From assembly GCF_001053095.1 (NCBI RefSeq), contig NZ_CGBP01000027.1, positions 1-60,065 of the forward strand: a DNA stretch of 60,065 nt. The letters are read 5' to 3'. A program made the translations under genes and the position numbers. The notes beneath the pieces are model-generated. The model was not told the origin of the DNA. It saw only the letters and a program-made list of their open reading frames with translations, and did not search any database. Source of the stretch: Yersinia similis (GTDB lineage: Bacteria > Pseudomonadota > Gammaproteobacteria > Enterobacterales > Enterobacteriaceae). Below, one piece after another: positions 35,673-45,802 of this stretch. The first letter of the stretch is position 1, and each line of letters begins with the position of its first letter.

Positions 35673-37004
35673 TCAGGTTGCAGCTTGCTTTAACTGCGGC
35701 GATTGCGCTCGCAGGAATGGCAATAAGAAGAAAGCAGATAAACATGCCGCCACAGAGATAACCACAAAGAAACCATTCCAATGCCAGATTTCCATGACGC
35801 GAGCGATAGGGTAACCCGATAAAGCCGCCCCTAAATAGGCAAACAGCCCAACAAAGCCGGTTGCAGCACCAGCGGCATCCTTATGAGAGCACTCAGCAGC
35901 AGCCATACCTATCAACATTTGTGGCCCGAAAATAAAGAAACCAATCGCAAAGAAGCAGCCTGCCTGTAAGACAAAACTGATGCTTGGCAGCGTCCATAAT
36001 GATGCGACTGAGAGAAAGATACCAATAGCAAAAATCAGGTTCATCGGCCCACGATTACCACGGAACCACTTATCAGAACCCCAACCAGCGACCAATGAAC
36101 CAATAAATCCACCGACTTCAAATAATGAAATCGCAGAGTTAGCTGTCAGTAACGAATAGCCTTTCTCTTGGGTCAGGTAGAGGTTACCCCAGTCATTAAT
36201 CGCGGTTCGAACGATATAAACCAGCACATAGGAGACGGCCAATAACCAAATATATTTATTGGTTAAGACATAACGCTTCACAATTTCTTTATTAGACAGC
36301 CCCTGACCTTCGGATTCCTGTATCAGCTCCATCGTATCATTACGCCATTTACCAACACTTGGCAGGCCCATAGTGCTCGGCTTATCTCGCAGACGCCAAC
36401 ACATCAGCAAACCAATCACCACACCTATAATTCCGGGGATAATCATCCCGTAACGCCAGCTAAAGTGCAGAGTAATCACCCCAACGAGCAAGGGGATCAA
36501 CGCCCCGCCAAAGTTATGTGAGGTGTTCCAGATAGCCCACCAGCCACCACGTTCAGAACGCGAGTACCAACTGGTCAATATTTTGGAACATGGTGGCCAG
36601 CCCCAACCTTGGAAGAACGCATTGAGGATCCACAATGCGCCAAGGACCAAGAGTGATGAGCTCATACCAAACAGGATATTAATAATCCCCGTCATGACCA
36701 ACCCGATCCCCATAAAATAACGCGGATTTGAGCGATCGCTGATCATCCCAGAGACAAATTTAGAACAGCCGTAAGTGATATAAAACAGAGTGCCTAAAAT
36801 CCCGATATCAGACATGGTCAGCCCGAGATCACTGAGCATGGCAGGCATAATAAAATTGAAGCTTTTACGGGTGAAATAAAACGCAGCGTATCCGATATAC
36901 ATCGTCCACATTAATTGGATACGCCAATATTTATAAGATGAATCAATTTGTGTTTGATCCGTTACTGGCGGTACGTTATCGCGACTTTTGAGGAAAAACC
37001 ACAT
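35673..37004 (-). CDS. uhpC: hexose-phosphate sensor/regulatory protein UhpC
   Basis: A 443-residue MFS protein of the organophosphate:Pi antiporter family that senses external glucose-6-phosphate and activates UhpB. Twelve membrane segments are visible, with YFTRKSFNFIMPAML, SDRSNPRYFMGIGLV, ERGGWWAIWNTSHNFGGALIP and FGPQMLIGMAAAECSHKDAAGAATGFVG closely following E. coli UhpC and not the transporter UhpT. I start at 37004 (MWFFLKS) with GAGG 6 nt upstream; an upstream ATG at 37034 adds 10 residues. Third gene of uhpABC. uhpT is not downstream; the tRNA-Pro gene is. Confidence 0.9.
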   Translation of the reverse strand: MWFFLKSRDNVPPVTDQTQIDSSYKYWRIQLMWTMYIGYAAFYFTRKSFNFIMPAMLSDLGLTMSDIGILGTLFYITYGCSKFVSGMISDRSNPRYFMGIGLVMTGIINILFGMSSSLLVLGALWILNAFFQGWGWPPCSKILTSWYSRSERGGWWAIWNTSHNFGGALIPLLVGVITLHFSWRYGMIIPGIIGVVIGLLMCWRLRDKPSTMGLPSVGKWRNDTMELIQESEGQGLSNKEIVKRYVLTNKYIWLLAVSYVLVYIVRTAINDWGNLYLTQEKGYSLLTANSAISLFEVGGFIGSLVAGWGSDKWFRGNRGPMNLIFAIGIFLSVASLWTLPSISFVLQAGCFFAIGFFIFGPQMLIGMAAAECSHKDAAGAATGFVGLFAYLGAALSGYPIARVMEIWHWNGFFVVISVAACLSAFFLLPFLRAQSPQLKQAAT

Positions 37005-37098
37005 CTCGGGCCTCAGGGTATTTTGCAAGTGCAATCATCATCATCTGCATGTGTATGAAAACACACGGGGGAATTCCCGCTGCCAACGAGAACATTTC

Positions 37099-38628
37099 TT
37101 AGTTTCCTTTTGTAGATAAAGAAACTGTGGGCAGGGTCACATTTAAGCAAGTACCGTTATCAACGCTTAGGCTCACATTACCCCCAAACGCACTGACCCG
37201 TGACTGAATACCCCGTAGCCCATAGCCTGGAGTAATTGAGGCTAAATCGATACCTTTACCATTATCGCTAATCGTTAGATATATCTGTTGGTTATCCTGC
37301 CGTGCATTAATTTCGATTCGGCTGGCGGCACCATGCCGATAAGCATTGGTCACCCCCTCCTGACATATACGGTAAAGCGTAATTTTCAACGTCTCATCCA
37401 TAGGATGGTCATTGACCTGCCAATTAAGCACGCCGAGCACCGATTGGTCTTGCGGAATGAGTTCGCGCATCAAGGCGGCGATGGCGGCCGACAGCGGCAA
37501 ATTATTTAATGCCGCTGGCCATAATTTAGCCAATACGTCATGGACACCATCATAAACCCGTAATGCCGCAGTTTCTATCATCTCTGCACTGGTCAGTACC
37601 GGCTGCTGTGCGGCCAGACGTTTAATAATACTGGCTTGGGTACGGATAACCGTTACGGTTTGCCCCACTTCATCATGTAGCTCACGCGCGACATCGTGCC
37701 GTGTATGCTCCTCAGCAACCACTAATGCCTTAGCCAACTCACGGTTTTCGTTCAATTTTATTTGTAGCTGATCGTTCAACTCCCGTTGCCGTTGAATGCC
37801 CGCCCCCAAGAGCAGCCCTGTCAAACTTTGTGCCAGCAGTGAAAGTAACAGGCCGCGATGAGATTCAAGGGGTTCAGGTGTATTAATCAACAGCACCACA
37901 CCATTGAGTAACGTGGCCGCCAACGCCCCCTGCCAGCCATAGCGATATGCCATAAACACAATGGGGATCGCCAAACAGAACGGTACAAATAAGCGTAAAT
38001 CTGTTTCAGTCACTTGGTACTGTAACCAGATACTGATGGCGAATAGCAATAGATACCACAAGATATGCCGCAACCGCAGGTTAACCGATTTATGAATCAA
38101 CCCAGGTTCAAGCGGTAACCAGATTTGACGTGCCAGATAGTGCCACAACAGCAAGCAGGTAGGCGCGATGGTAAAGCCGCCGACCAACCCTAACAAGAGC
38201 GCCATTGCACCCTGCCCACTGGCTATCTGCCACCCCAGCGCCTGTATTAATGCAGCAACCGTGATAACGCCCCCCTGCATTAACGGCCATTGCCATTCGC
38301 TCTCATTTTGCTGATGGCGCAATAACCACGGGGAGGCAAAAAGGGCCAATAAGGTGGTCAATAACAACAGCGGCAAGGCGACCCACAACTGATATAAATC
38401 ATCGAATTGATCGGCTAATAGCCACCATAGCAGGGCATCACCCAGTAAAATACCAGGCCAGTAAGCACGTGGGCTTTGTAATAAAATCCCCATACGCAGA
38501 CCAAATGGGAACAACAGCAGCGCCTGTAAAGCCCGATCAGCTAATTGTGTCCCTATAGCCCACAGACAGAAAGCCGCAGTAAAATAAATAAAGAATAACG
38601 CCAGCAGCATCACCAAGCGCTGTATCAT
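37099..38628 (-). CDS. uhpB: sensor histidine kinase UhpB
   Basis: A 509-residue membrane kinase. The N-terminal 280 residues hold about eight hydrophobic segments of MASE1-like type. A HisKA_3 dimerisation domain carries the phosphorylated histidine in RELHDEVGQ (about His318), followed by a HATPase domain with N-box [12 protein letters not shown] and DNGKGIDL. It phosphorylates UhpA when UhpC detects glucose-6-phosphate. Its start overlaps the uhpA stop by 4 bp. Confidence 0.93.
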   Translation of the reverse strand: MIQRLVMLLALFFIYFTAAFCLWAIGTQLADRALQALLLFPFGLRMGILLQSPRAYWPGILLGDALLWWLLADQFDDLYQLWVALPLLLLTTLLALFASPWLLRHQQNESEWQWPLMQGGVITVAALIQALGWQIASGQGAMALLLGLVGGFTIAPTCLLLWHYLARQIWLPLEPGLIHKSVNLRLRHILWYLLLFAISIWLQYQVTETDLRLFVPFCLAIPIVFMAYRYGWQGALAATLLNGVVLLINTPEPLESHRGLLLSLLAQSLTGLLLGAGIQRQRELNDQLQIKLNENRELAKALVVAEEHTRHDVARELHDEVGQTVTVIRTQASIIKRLAAQQPVLTSAEMIETAALRVYDGVHDVLAKLWPAALNNLPLSAAIAALMRELIPQDQSVLGVLNWQVNDHPMDETLKITLYRICQEGVTNAYRHGAASRIEINARQDNQQIYLTISDNGKGIDLASITPGYGLRGIQSRVSAFGGNVSLSVDNGTCLNVTLPTVSLSTKGN

Positions 38629-39215
38629 AGACTCAGTACTTTCTTAGCCAGCTCAACATTATTGCTGATGCCCAACTTGGCAAATAAATTAGCCCGGTGA
38701 ACATGGACCGTTTTTGGCGATAGCCCGAGCGACTCGGCAATCTCGCGTACTTCCATGCCTTCTGCCAACAGCACTGCGACCTCTCGCTCACGGCGGGTCA
38801 ATGGATCGACAGCAACCCGTGCCAATTGTTGGGCAATTTCAGGCATCAGATACACCCCGCCGCTGCCCACCGTTCGAACGGCAGAGATCAGATCTTCGGG
38901 CTTACAGCGTTTAGAAAGAAAGCCGCGTGCTCCACGCTCCAACGCCGTTTCTACCAACGCCGGGCTGTCATGCATAGATAGCATGATGACCCCCATCCCT
39001 GAAGGTAGCCCTTTTAATAAATCTAGTCCGTTCTCATCAGGCATGGAGATATCACAAATACAGATATTCGCCTGTAAGCCCGGCAACCCAGCACGAGCCT
39101 GCTTTGCTGAGCTAAACTCCCCAACAACCTGGATATCCTCCTCCAGCGAGAGTAGCTGTGCAAAACCTGAGCGCACAATGTCATGATCATCAATAAATAC
39201 AACACGGTAAGTCAT
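38625..39215 (-). CDS. uhpA: response regulator UhpA
   Basis: A 196-residue NarL/FixJ-type regulator. The receiver domain has acidic pocket FIDDHD, phosphoacceptor Asp at CICDISMPD (residue 55), Ser at MLSMHD and Lys at LSKRC. The C-terminal LuxR helix-turn-helix contains [45 protein letters not shown]. When phosphorylated it activates uhpT in E. coli. First gene of uhpABC; 113 bp separate it from eptB upstream. Confidence 0.93.
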   Translation of the reverse strand: MTYRVVFIDDHDIVRSGFAQLLSLEEDIQVVGEFSSAKQARAGLPGLQANICICDISMPDENGLDLLKGLPSGMGVIMLSMHDSPALVETALERGARGFLSKRCKPEDLISAVRTVGSGGVYLMPEIAQQLARVAVDPLTRREREVAVLLAEGMEVREIAESLGLSPKTVHVHRANLFAKLGISNNVELAKKVLSL

Positions 39216-39289
39216 GGTGTGGCTCCATCTGGAGGGGGATCGAATTTGAATTATACCTTAGCCGTGAAACAACAATGAGGAGGCACTTC

Positions 39290-39320
39290 AAAAATTGAGC
39301 CAGACTTGGACAAGCCTGGC
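39290..39320 (-). terminator. rho-independent terminator of eptB
   Basis: On the minus strand GCCAGGCTTG pairs with CAAGTCTGGC (one mismatch), followed by TCAATTTTTG. It begins 9 bp after the eptB stop and isolates eptB from uhpA. Confidence 0.7.
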
Positions 39321-39328
39321 CAGTTCGT

Positions 39329-41020
39329 CTAAATTGCGGGTGTAAGATGGCGTTCAGGGGCCTGACACCAGTTATTTTTAGCATCAATCCCACCATCTGG
39401 TGAGGTATAGCCCAAACACCCCAAAACAGAATCAAAGAGTTCTGCGTGCCGATGTGTTTTACCTACCCGCTGTTCTGCTTGTAGTTGTTCAAAAGCAGCG
39501 AGATGCTCTGGTTGTGCCAGGAATTTATCTGATGCCCAGACCATCACTGGCACTCGGAATTGTTCCGGAGGTGCCATTTCACGCGGAGTACCATGGAAGT
39601 GAGAGTTATCACTGATAGATTCACCATGATCGGCAGAATAGAATACCAACGCTTTTTTATCCCTCATTTGGTCAATCACATTGGCAATAAACGAATCTGT
39701 GTACAACACGCTGTTATCAAAAGCATTAATCAATTGCTGTTTACTGCAAAACTCATCAACACCCATACATTCCGGTTGATAACGGGCATAGCTGCGAGGG
39801 TAACGTTGGGAATAAAGATAATGTGAGCCTTTGGTATGGAGCACCACCAAATGTTTACCCACCGGATAACGCCCTAACGACTCTTTTAATTCATCAACCA
39901 GCAGCATGTCATCTACCGGTTTTCCATCGTTACGTTTCTCCGATGCAATCAGCTCACGAAATGAGTAATTATTGGTATTCACGTTGTTGTAGAACCACAT
40001 TTCACTCTGCATGGCGAACAACTCGGATGTGAATCCCAACGATTTCATGACAGCAAAAACGTTTTGTTCTTTCAGTGTGCGCTGTGCGTTATCTTCAACG
40101 CCACTTTCACGGACAAACATGCAGCGTAGAGAAAGTTTGGTTGAGGTATCACAGGACTCACCACGGAAAGCGACTAAATTCTTCTCTTTACTCAGACGAG
40201 GGGTAGTATCACGTGAATATCCCAACAACCCCATGTGATCCCAGCGGGTCGTTTCGCCGATAATAAACACGACATAGGTATCATCAATACCAGCGGGGGC
40301 AACATAAGTATGATGTTCAGTGGGGTTATACAATACCGCCGCGTCATACTTCTCATTATATTGGGTATAAGCGTACAAACCTAAAGCGGCCAACCAGTTA
40401 GACGGTAAATAAGAGTGAGCAACCACCCCACCATAACTGGGTAAATCCACCGTTTTTAGCTGTTCATCCAGAGCTTGAGCTTTATCCAGATAGCGCAACG
40501 GCAGCCAAACCAGCGCCACAACAGCCATCATCAACAATACAGGTTTAATACGTTTACCAGGCGTTAAACATTGCTCCAACAACGTCAACCGCAGGCTATT
40601 CTTCCAGATAAGCAGCAGAGGCAATGCACTGACCAACACCATCCAAATAATAAAATGCAGCCCGATAACTTCCTTAGAAAGATCGGTATCTGTGGTCAAT
40701 ACTGAAATAACGATACCGTAACCAATCACCACATTAAAAAATGTCATGTAATAGCTGGCAGCGACAGAGATAAGCACCAGCAACGAGGCAACCACTCGGT
40801 AAAAAAGCCTTCCACCAAGTGAGAGCAAGCGCATAACAAAAAAGGTAAACAGAATAATCGCAATCACTTCAGTGATCGCGGACACCACTTTTATGCCTTG
40901 GATACCTTGGCTGAATGAGTCAAAACGACGATAAAAGACAGATATATTCAGGAAAATACCAATATAAACAGCCAACAACAAAGAAAGACTTTGCTGTGAT
41001 AAAGATTTCACTCTGTCCAT
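39329..41020 (-). CDS. eptB: Kdo2-lipid A phosphoethanolamine transferase EptB
   Basis: A 563-residue inner-membrane enzyme that adds phosphoethanolamine to the outer Kdo of lipopolysaccharide. Five N-terminal membrane segments precede a periplasmic alkaline-phosphatase-fold domain. Metal and nucleophile motifs are intact: IIGETTRWDHMG (nucleophilic Thr near 257), YSADHGES, HLVVLHTKGSHY, FHGTPRE, and conserved disulfide cysteines (SCDTSTKLSLRCMF). Long stretches match E. coli EptB (YhjW), and both lie in the dpp region. E. coli eptB is controlled by MgrR RNA and sigma E; I cannot see those sites here. Modification reduces negative charge and polymyxin binding. Confidence 0.92.
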   Translation of the reverse strand: MDRVKSLSQQSLSLLLAVYIGIFLNISVFYRRFDSFSQGIQGIKVVSAITEVIAIILFTFFVMRLLSLGGRLFYRVVASLLVLISVAASYYMTFFNVVIGYGIVISVLTTDTDLSKEVIGLHFIIWMVLVSALPLLLIWKNSLRLTLLEQCLTPGKRIKPVLLMMAVVALVWLPLRYLDKAQALDEQLKTVDLPSYGGVVAHSYLPSNWLAALGLYAYTQYNEKYDAAVLYNPTEHHTYVAPAGIDDTYVVFIIGETTRWDHMGLLGYSRDTTPRLSKEKNLVAFRGESCDTSTKLSLRCMFVRESGVEDNAQRTLKEQNVFAVMKSLGFTSELFAMQSEMWFYNNVNTNNYSFRELIASEKRNDGKPVDDMLLVDELKESLGRYPVGKHLVVLHTKGSHYLYSQRYPRSYARYQPECMGVDEFCSKQQLINAFDNSVLYTDSFIANVIDQMRDKKALVFYSADHGESISDNSHFHGTPREMAPPEQFRVPVMVWASDKFLAQPEHLAAFEQLQAEQRVGKTHRHAELFDSVLGCLGYTSPDGGIDAKNNWCQAPERHLTPAI

Positions 41021-41213
41021 ATAACGCTAGGTCTCCAAAGACACTATTTACGGCTTGAATCAATCAGACAGTGAACGCCCCCTCAGGTTCAGTATGGGGT
41101 CAGTTAGTACGCGGCGAATTCTACCTATAAGATTTATCTTACTCAATCTTAATAGGTAAGTTCGTGCAGTAATTCATAGCCCACAGAAATAATCCTGATC
41201 TACACCTGAAAAA

Positions 41214-41240
41214 ACAGGAAAAACAGGAAAAACAGGAAAA
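41214..41240. repeat. 9-bp tandem repeat upstream of eptB
   Basis: Three perfect copies of ACAGGAAAA (41214, 41223, 41232), with partial units at either edge, about 195-220 bp upstream of the eptB start. A 9-bp period in an intergenic region is a candidate variable-number repeat. Confidence 0.85.
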
Positions 41241-41347
41241 ACATCCAGGTTAACCGACAGGGTAGTTTTATAAGGCGAGAATGCAAAAATCCCTAATCGT
41301 TGGATGTCCAACTTTCGGGATTCACTGCAAAAACTGGGGATTCCATT

Positions 41348-41512
41348 CTGCTGACAACCCCCGATGACTCGATCTTGCACGATGAGGATGGCCAGAAGAA
41401 TAAAGCGTCCGCGCCGGCACGGCTCCCCCCACCAAGGGGGCTATTCTTATGCAGGGAAGCCAGCGTCTTTACTTGCTGCCTGTTTTCTCCGTCGTGGGCA
41501 TTTTGTCAGCAG
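41348..41512. mobile_element. 165-bp dispersed repeat with 10-bp terminal inverted repeats
   Basis: CTGCTGACAA (41348-41357) is the exact reverse complement of 41503-41512. On the minus strand the interior (TGACAAAATGCCCACGACGG, AAAACAGGCAG, TAAAGACGC, GCGCGGACGCTTTATTCTTC, ATCCTCATCG, GTCATCGGGG) is homologous to 24513-24670. A palindromic centre (CCCCCCACCAAGGGGGC) adds structure. It ends 16 bp from the stop of the hydrolase gene at 41528 and would form that gene's 3' untranslated region. Confidence 0.7.
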
Positions 41513-41527
41513 CCTGGGTTTTGCAAG

Positions 41528-42991
41528 TTATTGAACCGGCGTATCTATTTTGTCATCTATCCGCTGCAACATATACGGATAGAACGGGTTCGATGAGATA
41601 CGCATCAGCGAATCTAGCCCAACGACTAACACAGCCCGCTCACCACGAGCCGCAAAAGTCCCCAAACTAATACCGTATTGATCACGCGGATCTGGGTAAC
41701 GGCCATACAGCGAATCGCTCATCGGGAATGGTAACGCCACGTGAGATAACGAGAAGATATCCGGTGGATAAACCAACCCTGTCGGCACAGATGTCTCGTT
41801 AGTTTCACCAGCCCGAGTGGTTAATGCCAGAGTCTCATTACTTTGCGGCGAAACATTGGTAATCACCGTTGTGCTGTAATTACGCGGTGGCGGCGGTAAT
41901 AAGCGCGCCAAGGCCGTATAAGATGAAGTTCTCAATAGTGGGCCAAAACTAGCTGCGCGGTTCAAATCGAACAATACGACTTCGCTGCCATTATTCGGCA
42001 GGTGGTTGTAAAGCGCGGTGACCACTGCCCGAGTACTTACCGTTGAATCCATCAGTGACTGGAACGTCAGGATTGGCGGCAATTCGTCCATTTTATTGTT
42101 TCTGGCATCACGGGCAATATGCTGTTGAAGCACAGAGGTCAACAAATAAGACTGACGCGCCGCATTTACAGGGAACGAGTTATATTTGAAAGGGTTAAAC
42201 TCTGGAACGATCCCCAACCAAGCGGCTTTGGCAAACGCAGGGAAGATAGCGGGCCAACCGGCAATACCGGCAAAGCGAGCAAAACTGGTCACACCAATCA
42301 TCGGGGATATCAAGATAACCCGAGCAGGTTTTGCCAGTTTAGGATCATCCATGGAGTCCAACGTGTACTTCATTGCCAGCGCGCCACCATTAGAGAAACC
42401 AACAACATGTAATGGTAAATCTGGGCCGCTAAGTGCTTTGGCTTCACGTACTGCCAGCCGGGTTGCTGCCAACCAATCCTGCCATTCAACATCGGTTAAC
42501 GCGGCAGGTACCGAACCATGTGCTGGCAAGCGAATACCAATCGCAACATAACCACGCTGACGATAATTTTCAGCAATATGGCGCAAGCTATAAGGGGTAT
42601 CGGTCAAACCATGCAGTAATACAACCGCACCTTTTGGCTCACCTTCAGGTTGGAGAATATAAGAGCGATTCCAATCATTTTTAAAATGAGGTGGATAAAT
42701 TGCACTACCAGAATAATAGCGATTCAGAGGAACCTGAGTACTTGGTTCCAGTTTCTCCGTAACATTAATTCGGACTTCATCGAAAATATTATTTTCAGTT
42801 TTTATGTAATCCGCCCAACTGGCTTTATCTATCTCTGCTGCGCGCATTTCATGAGGAACGAAAGTGTGCCAAAGTTCAAGCTTTGGACCACGTTGTGTAT
42901 CGTAGATACGTATTGCCAGTATGGTAATACTTATTACTACCAATACCAGTACAATCCGTTTAATCCATCGCTTAATCGCTATGGCAGGCAT
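41528..42991 (-). CDS. membrane-anchored alpha/beta hydrolase (serine lipase/esterase-like)
   Basis: A 487-residue protein with one N-terminal membrane segment (IVLVLVVISITILAIRIY) and a large alpha/beta hydrolase domain. It has the oxyanion strand VVLLHGLTDTPYSLRHIAENY, nucleophile elbow GFSNGGAL, a likely acid in FQSLMDSTVS and a candidate His in FSLSHVALPF. This resembles monoacylglycerol lipase/Hydrolase_4 proteins with a long C-terminal extension. The substrate is unknown; the anchor suggests envelope lipids. CGGAG lies about 9 nt before the ATG. It is monocistronic, with a dispersed repeat at its 3' end. Confidence 0.75.
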   Translation of the reverse strand: MPAIAIKRWIKRIVLVLVVISITILAIRIYDTQRGPKLELWHTFVPHEMRAAEIDKASWADYIKTENNIFDEVRINVTEKLEPSTQVPLNRYYSGSAIYPPHFKNDWNRSYILQPEGEPKGAVVLLHGLTDTPYSLRHIAENYRQRGYVAIGIRLPAHGSVPAALTDVEWQDWLAATRLAVREAKALSGPDLPLHVVGFSNGGALAMKYTLDSMDDPKLAKPARVILISPMIGVTSFARFAGIAGWPAIFPAFAKAAWLGIVPEFNPFKYNSFPVNAARQSYLLTSVLQQHIARDARNNKMDELPPILTFQSLMDSTVSTRAVVTALYNHLPNNGSEVVLFDLNRAASFGPLLRTSSYTALARLLPPPPRNYSTTVITNVSPQSNETLALTTRAGETNETSVPTGLVYPPDIFSLSHVALPFPMSDSLYGRYPDPRDQYGISLGTFAARGERAVLVVGLDSLMRISSNPFYPYMLQRIDDKIDTPVQ

Positions 42992-43182
42992 GGGCCGTTA
43001 CTCCGTAGGTCTATAATTTCTCATAATTGAGGGCAGTTTATCACCGTCTGTTTACGCCAGTACTTTAAACGGAAATGATTATCTTGGTATATAGTACGTT
43101 ATTAATAAAATTAACGTGTAGTCGTTACTGCCAAATAAACCTCGACAAACAGCTTAATTATCCGTTATTTCTCATTTCACTC

Positions 43183-43281
43183 TATACCCTAAATAAATTA
43201 TCTCTAGGTGCTTACCATCAGCAAGTGACTGGGATGAACGAAGGCAGCCAACGCCCAGGTAAGCTGAAGTATGGCGGGTAT
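43183..43281. repeat. shortened ERIC-like repeat
   Basis: TATACCC at the left, then GCAAGTGACTGGGATGAACG close to the ERIC core, then GCCAACGC and GCTGAAGTATGGCGGGTATGAC at the right. About 100 bp, so internally deleted relative to the 117-124-bp copies elsewhere in the window. Confidence 0.7.
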
Positions 43282-43398
43282 GACATTAAATAACCTTAAA
43301 TCTTAAGTATTCTATAGCCTGAAGTATTCAATAAACTGATTTAGTCTGGTCGTGAAGACATCACTCCTGACTAAAGTCATCCATAGGGAGAATATTTT

Positions 43399-43959
43399 AT
43401 GAAGCCTGCTGAACCGGTAACCGAACAACAGCCGCCTCGAACGCGAAAGCTTGATTACCTACGCTTTCTCCGTGCCCATGAACATTTGTCAAACCCCTTC
43501 GGCAACGGCTGGTTTGCTCTGAAAGCAGAAGCCTTTGCGCGTTTTTTTGGCACACCAGTTTTCTTAGGGGCACAGACGCTGATCGTGGTGATTTGGATTG
43601 GCTTAAATGTAATGGGTATCGCCAAGTTTGATATTTATCCGTTTATCTTGTTGAATTTGGCTTTTAGCTTACAAGCAGCGTATGCAGCCCCCCTTATTTT
43701 ATTGGCACAGACTCGCCAGGCTGAACGTGACAAAGCCAATGCAGAAGCCGATGCGCTACACCGCGAGGCGCTGGCTATTGCCAACGAAGAGCGGCAAAGA
43801 ATGGCCGCACAGAATGCTGAACAGATGTTGGAATTGTTAAGACAAAATACAGAACTCACAACCCTAACCAACCAATTAACCACCCGCCTTGAGGCGATGG
43901 CTGTTGAGTTGCACCAAAAGCTGGTACTTAACCCCCCCTCACTACCGCCACATGCTTGA
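43399..43959 (+). CDS. DUF1003 domain membrane protein
   Basis: A 186-residue protein with two adjacent membrane segments (VFLGAQTLIVVIWIGLNVMG and YPFILLNLAFSLQAAYAAPLILL) joined by the DUF1003 signature FDIYPFILLNLAFSLQAAYAAPLILLAQ. The C-terminal 75 residues are a charged Ala/Glu/Gln-rich helix likely to form a coiled coil. Function is unknown. GGGAG lies about 8 nt before the ATG. It converges on the permease gene at 44015, and a terminator lies between them. Confidence 0.85.
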   Translation: MKPAEPVTEQQPPRTRKLDYLRFLRAHEHLSNPFGNGWFALKAEAFARFFGTPVFLGAQTLIVVIWIGLNVMGIAKFDIYPFILLNLAFSLQAAYAAPLILLAQTRQAERDKANAEADALHREALAIANEERQRMAAQNAEQMLELLRQNTELTTLTNQLTTRLEAMAVELHQKLVLNPPSLPPHA

Positions 43960-43999
43960 AAAAAATAAATCGGGCCGCTGATACCCCATCAACAGCCCG
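43960..43999 (-). terminator. rho-independent terminator of the hut-linked permease gene
   Basis: The minus-strand transcript reads CGGGCTGTTGAT, a 5-nt loop, ATCAGCGGCCCG (12 bp with two G-U pairs), then ATTTATTTTTTTC. It begins 16 bp past the permease stop and may also serve the convergent DUF1003 gene. Confidence 0.8.
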
Positions 44000-44014
44000 T
44001 TAATATTTGTTCCT

Positions 44015-45418
44015 TTACGAAGGTATCTCGCTGCTTTTCACCCGCTCTTGAATAACGCGTGACGGAGCCTTACGTAACCAAATCCACCACGCCAGTGTCA
44101 TTAATGCCACCCACGCCAGGCCGACATACATCGCAATACGGGTCGCAGGGAAGTAACCTAGAACAGCAATAATAAAGGCCATAAAGAGAATGGTAAGGAT
44201 TGGGGCTAACGGCCAAAATGGCACGGGGAATGCCAGCCGAGCGACTTGTGCTTTGCTCATTGAACGGCGCATGGCGACTTGTGATACCAGAATCATCAGC
44301 CACACCCAAACGGTTGCAAAAGTGGCGATCGATGCAATAACCAGGAACACGTTTTTCGGGATAAGGTAATTCAATACCACACCGCACAGCAGCGTAATAG
44401 CCATCACCAAGATAGTCATATAGGGCACACCATTACGTGTCAGTCGACTGAAGCTCTTAGGGGCCAATCCTTCCTGCGCCAGGCCGTACATCATACGACC
44501 AGCACCGTAAATATCACTGTTAATCGCTGAAATTGCAGCGGTTATTACCACCAAATTAAGAATATTAGCGGCAGAGTTTATGCCTAAACTACTAAAAATC
44601 TCCACAAAGGGGCTGCCATTTTGCCCGATGCTATTCCACGGATAGATAGCCATCAGGACAAACAGGGTCAAAACATAGAACAATAGAATACGTATTGGTA
44701 CTGTATTGATAGCTCGTGGTAATACCTTTCCCGGATCCTTCGCTTCACTGGCGGTCACCCCAATAATTTCAATCCCCCCAAAAGCAAACATCACCACAGC
44801 AAATGACGCAATCACCCCAGTGATTCCATTTGGCATAAACCCTTGATGAAGCCATAAGTTACTGACTCCTGTGCTGTCATGCCCCGCCCCGAAACCAAAC
44901 ATCATAATACCCAAACCTGCGGCAATCATGGCAATAATAGCGACCACTTTTAGCAAAGAGAGCCAGAACTCCATTTCACCAAAGACTTTCACTGAACATA
45001 GATTCAGCGCACCGATAAAGAAAATGATACTTAGCACCCATACCCATTGGGGCGCATCAGGAAACCACAGCCCCATATAGATACCAAAAGCGGTAACATC
45101 AGCCAGTGCCACAACAACCATTTCAAAGGTATAGGTCCAGCCCGTCAGGAACCCCGCCAGTGGCCCCAGATAACGGCTGGCATAGTGACAAAAAGAACCA
45201 GCCACTGGGTCATGTACCGCCATTTCACCCAATGCTCGCATCACCATAAAGACTGCCGCACCGCCAATCAAATAAGCTAATAATACCGCAGGCCCCGCCA
45301 GACGGATTGCCTCGGCCGAACCATAAAATAGGCCAGTACCAATGGCAGAACCTAACGCCATAAACCGGATATGCCGTGCACTAAGGCCGCGCTTGAGCGT
45401 GGATGAATCATTCTTCAT
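44015..45418 (-). CDS. AAT-family amino acid permease, probable histidine transporter
   Basis: A 467-residue APC-superfamily permease with 12 membrane segments. The consensus region [35 protein letters not shown] and [33 protein letters not shown] place it with ProY/HutT-like amino-acid permeases. Because hutUH lie directly upstream on the same strand, histidine is the likeliest substrate; proline or another amino acid is possible from sequence alone. I start at 45418 (MKNDSS), with GAGA upstream; an ATG at 45433 adds five residues. A 380-bp gap with tandem repeats separates it from hutH, so it may have its own promoter. Confidence 0.8.
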   Translation of the reverse strand: MKNDSSTLKRGLSARHIRFMALGSAIGTGLFYGSAEAIRLAGPAVLLAYLIGGAAVFMVMRALGEMAVHDPVAGSFCHYASRYLGPLAGFLTGWTYTFEMVVVALADVTAFGIYMGLWFPDAPQWVWVLSIIFFIGALNLCSVKVFGEMEFWLSLLKVVAIIAMIAAGLGIMMFGFGAGHDSTGVSNLWLHQGFMPNGITGVIASFAVVMFAFGGIEIIGVTASEAKDPGKVLPRAINTVPIRILLFYVLTLFVLMAIYPWNSIGQNGSPFVEIFSSLGINSAANILNLVVITAAISAINSDIYGAGRMMYGLAQEGLAPKSFSRLTRNGVPYMTILVMAITLLCGVVLNYLIPKNVFLVIASIATFATVWVWLMILVSQVAMRRSMSKAQVARLAFPVPFWPLAPILTILFMAFIIAVLGYFPATRIAMYVGLAWVALMTLAWWIWLRKAPSRVIQERVKSSEIPS

Positions 45419-45564
45419 GGTACATTCTCGCAAAATTTGTGCCTTTTCAGGCAGGGATTCAGAGAGGAAGCTCCGGTGATCCGCGCCTCCATTGAACTGG
45501 GTTTTTACAGCGAACTGGTTTTTTTACAGTGAACTGTTTTTACAGCTAATCGATTGGGGCTAAT

Positions 45565-45605
45565 GGCAACGTGCCCACAGCGGAGAGAAGCGGCGGATCG
45601 TTTAT
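45565..45605. repeat. fragment of the 165-bp dispersed repeat family
   Basis: TGGCAACGTGCCCACAGCGG followed by AGAGAAGCGGCGGATCG resembles the left arm of the elements at 24505-24829 and 41348-41512 (TGCCC-CGACGGAGAGAACAGGC). Only about 40 bp are recognisable, so this is a remnant at best. Confidence 0.4.
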
Positions 45606-45722
45606 CCCCTTAGTATTTGACGTTGCAGCATAGCTAGCGTCATTTTCTCCGCCAAATTACTGACCTAAGTCAATTCAGTGGAATACGCTCGTTTATTACT
45701 AGTCTGCAACGCCAATTTCTTT

Positions 45723-45802
45723 GGAAACTATTGTCTTTGGAAACTATTGTCTTGGGAAACTATTGTCTTGGGAAACTGCTGCCTTGGAAAACTATTGTTA
45801 TT
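45723..45802. repeat. 16-bp tandem repeat, five copies, overlapping the hutH stop codon
   Basis: Units of GGAAACTATTGTCTTG start at 45723, 45739, 45755, 45771 and 45787; the second and third are identical and the last is most diverged. The array ends within the hutH stop codon (45801-45803). A 16-bp unit is not a multiple of three, so expansions stay outside the coding frame only because the stop caps it. Confidence 0.9.

Noticed and set aside
35673-37004. UhpT transporter
   Set aside because: Sequence follows E. coli UhpC throughout (for example the ERGGWWAIWNT and AAAECSHKDAAGAA regions), which differs clearly from UhpT.
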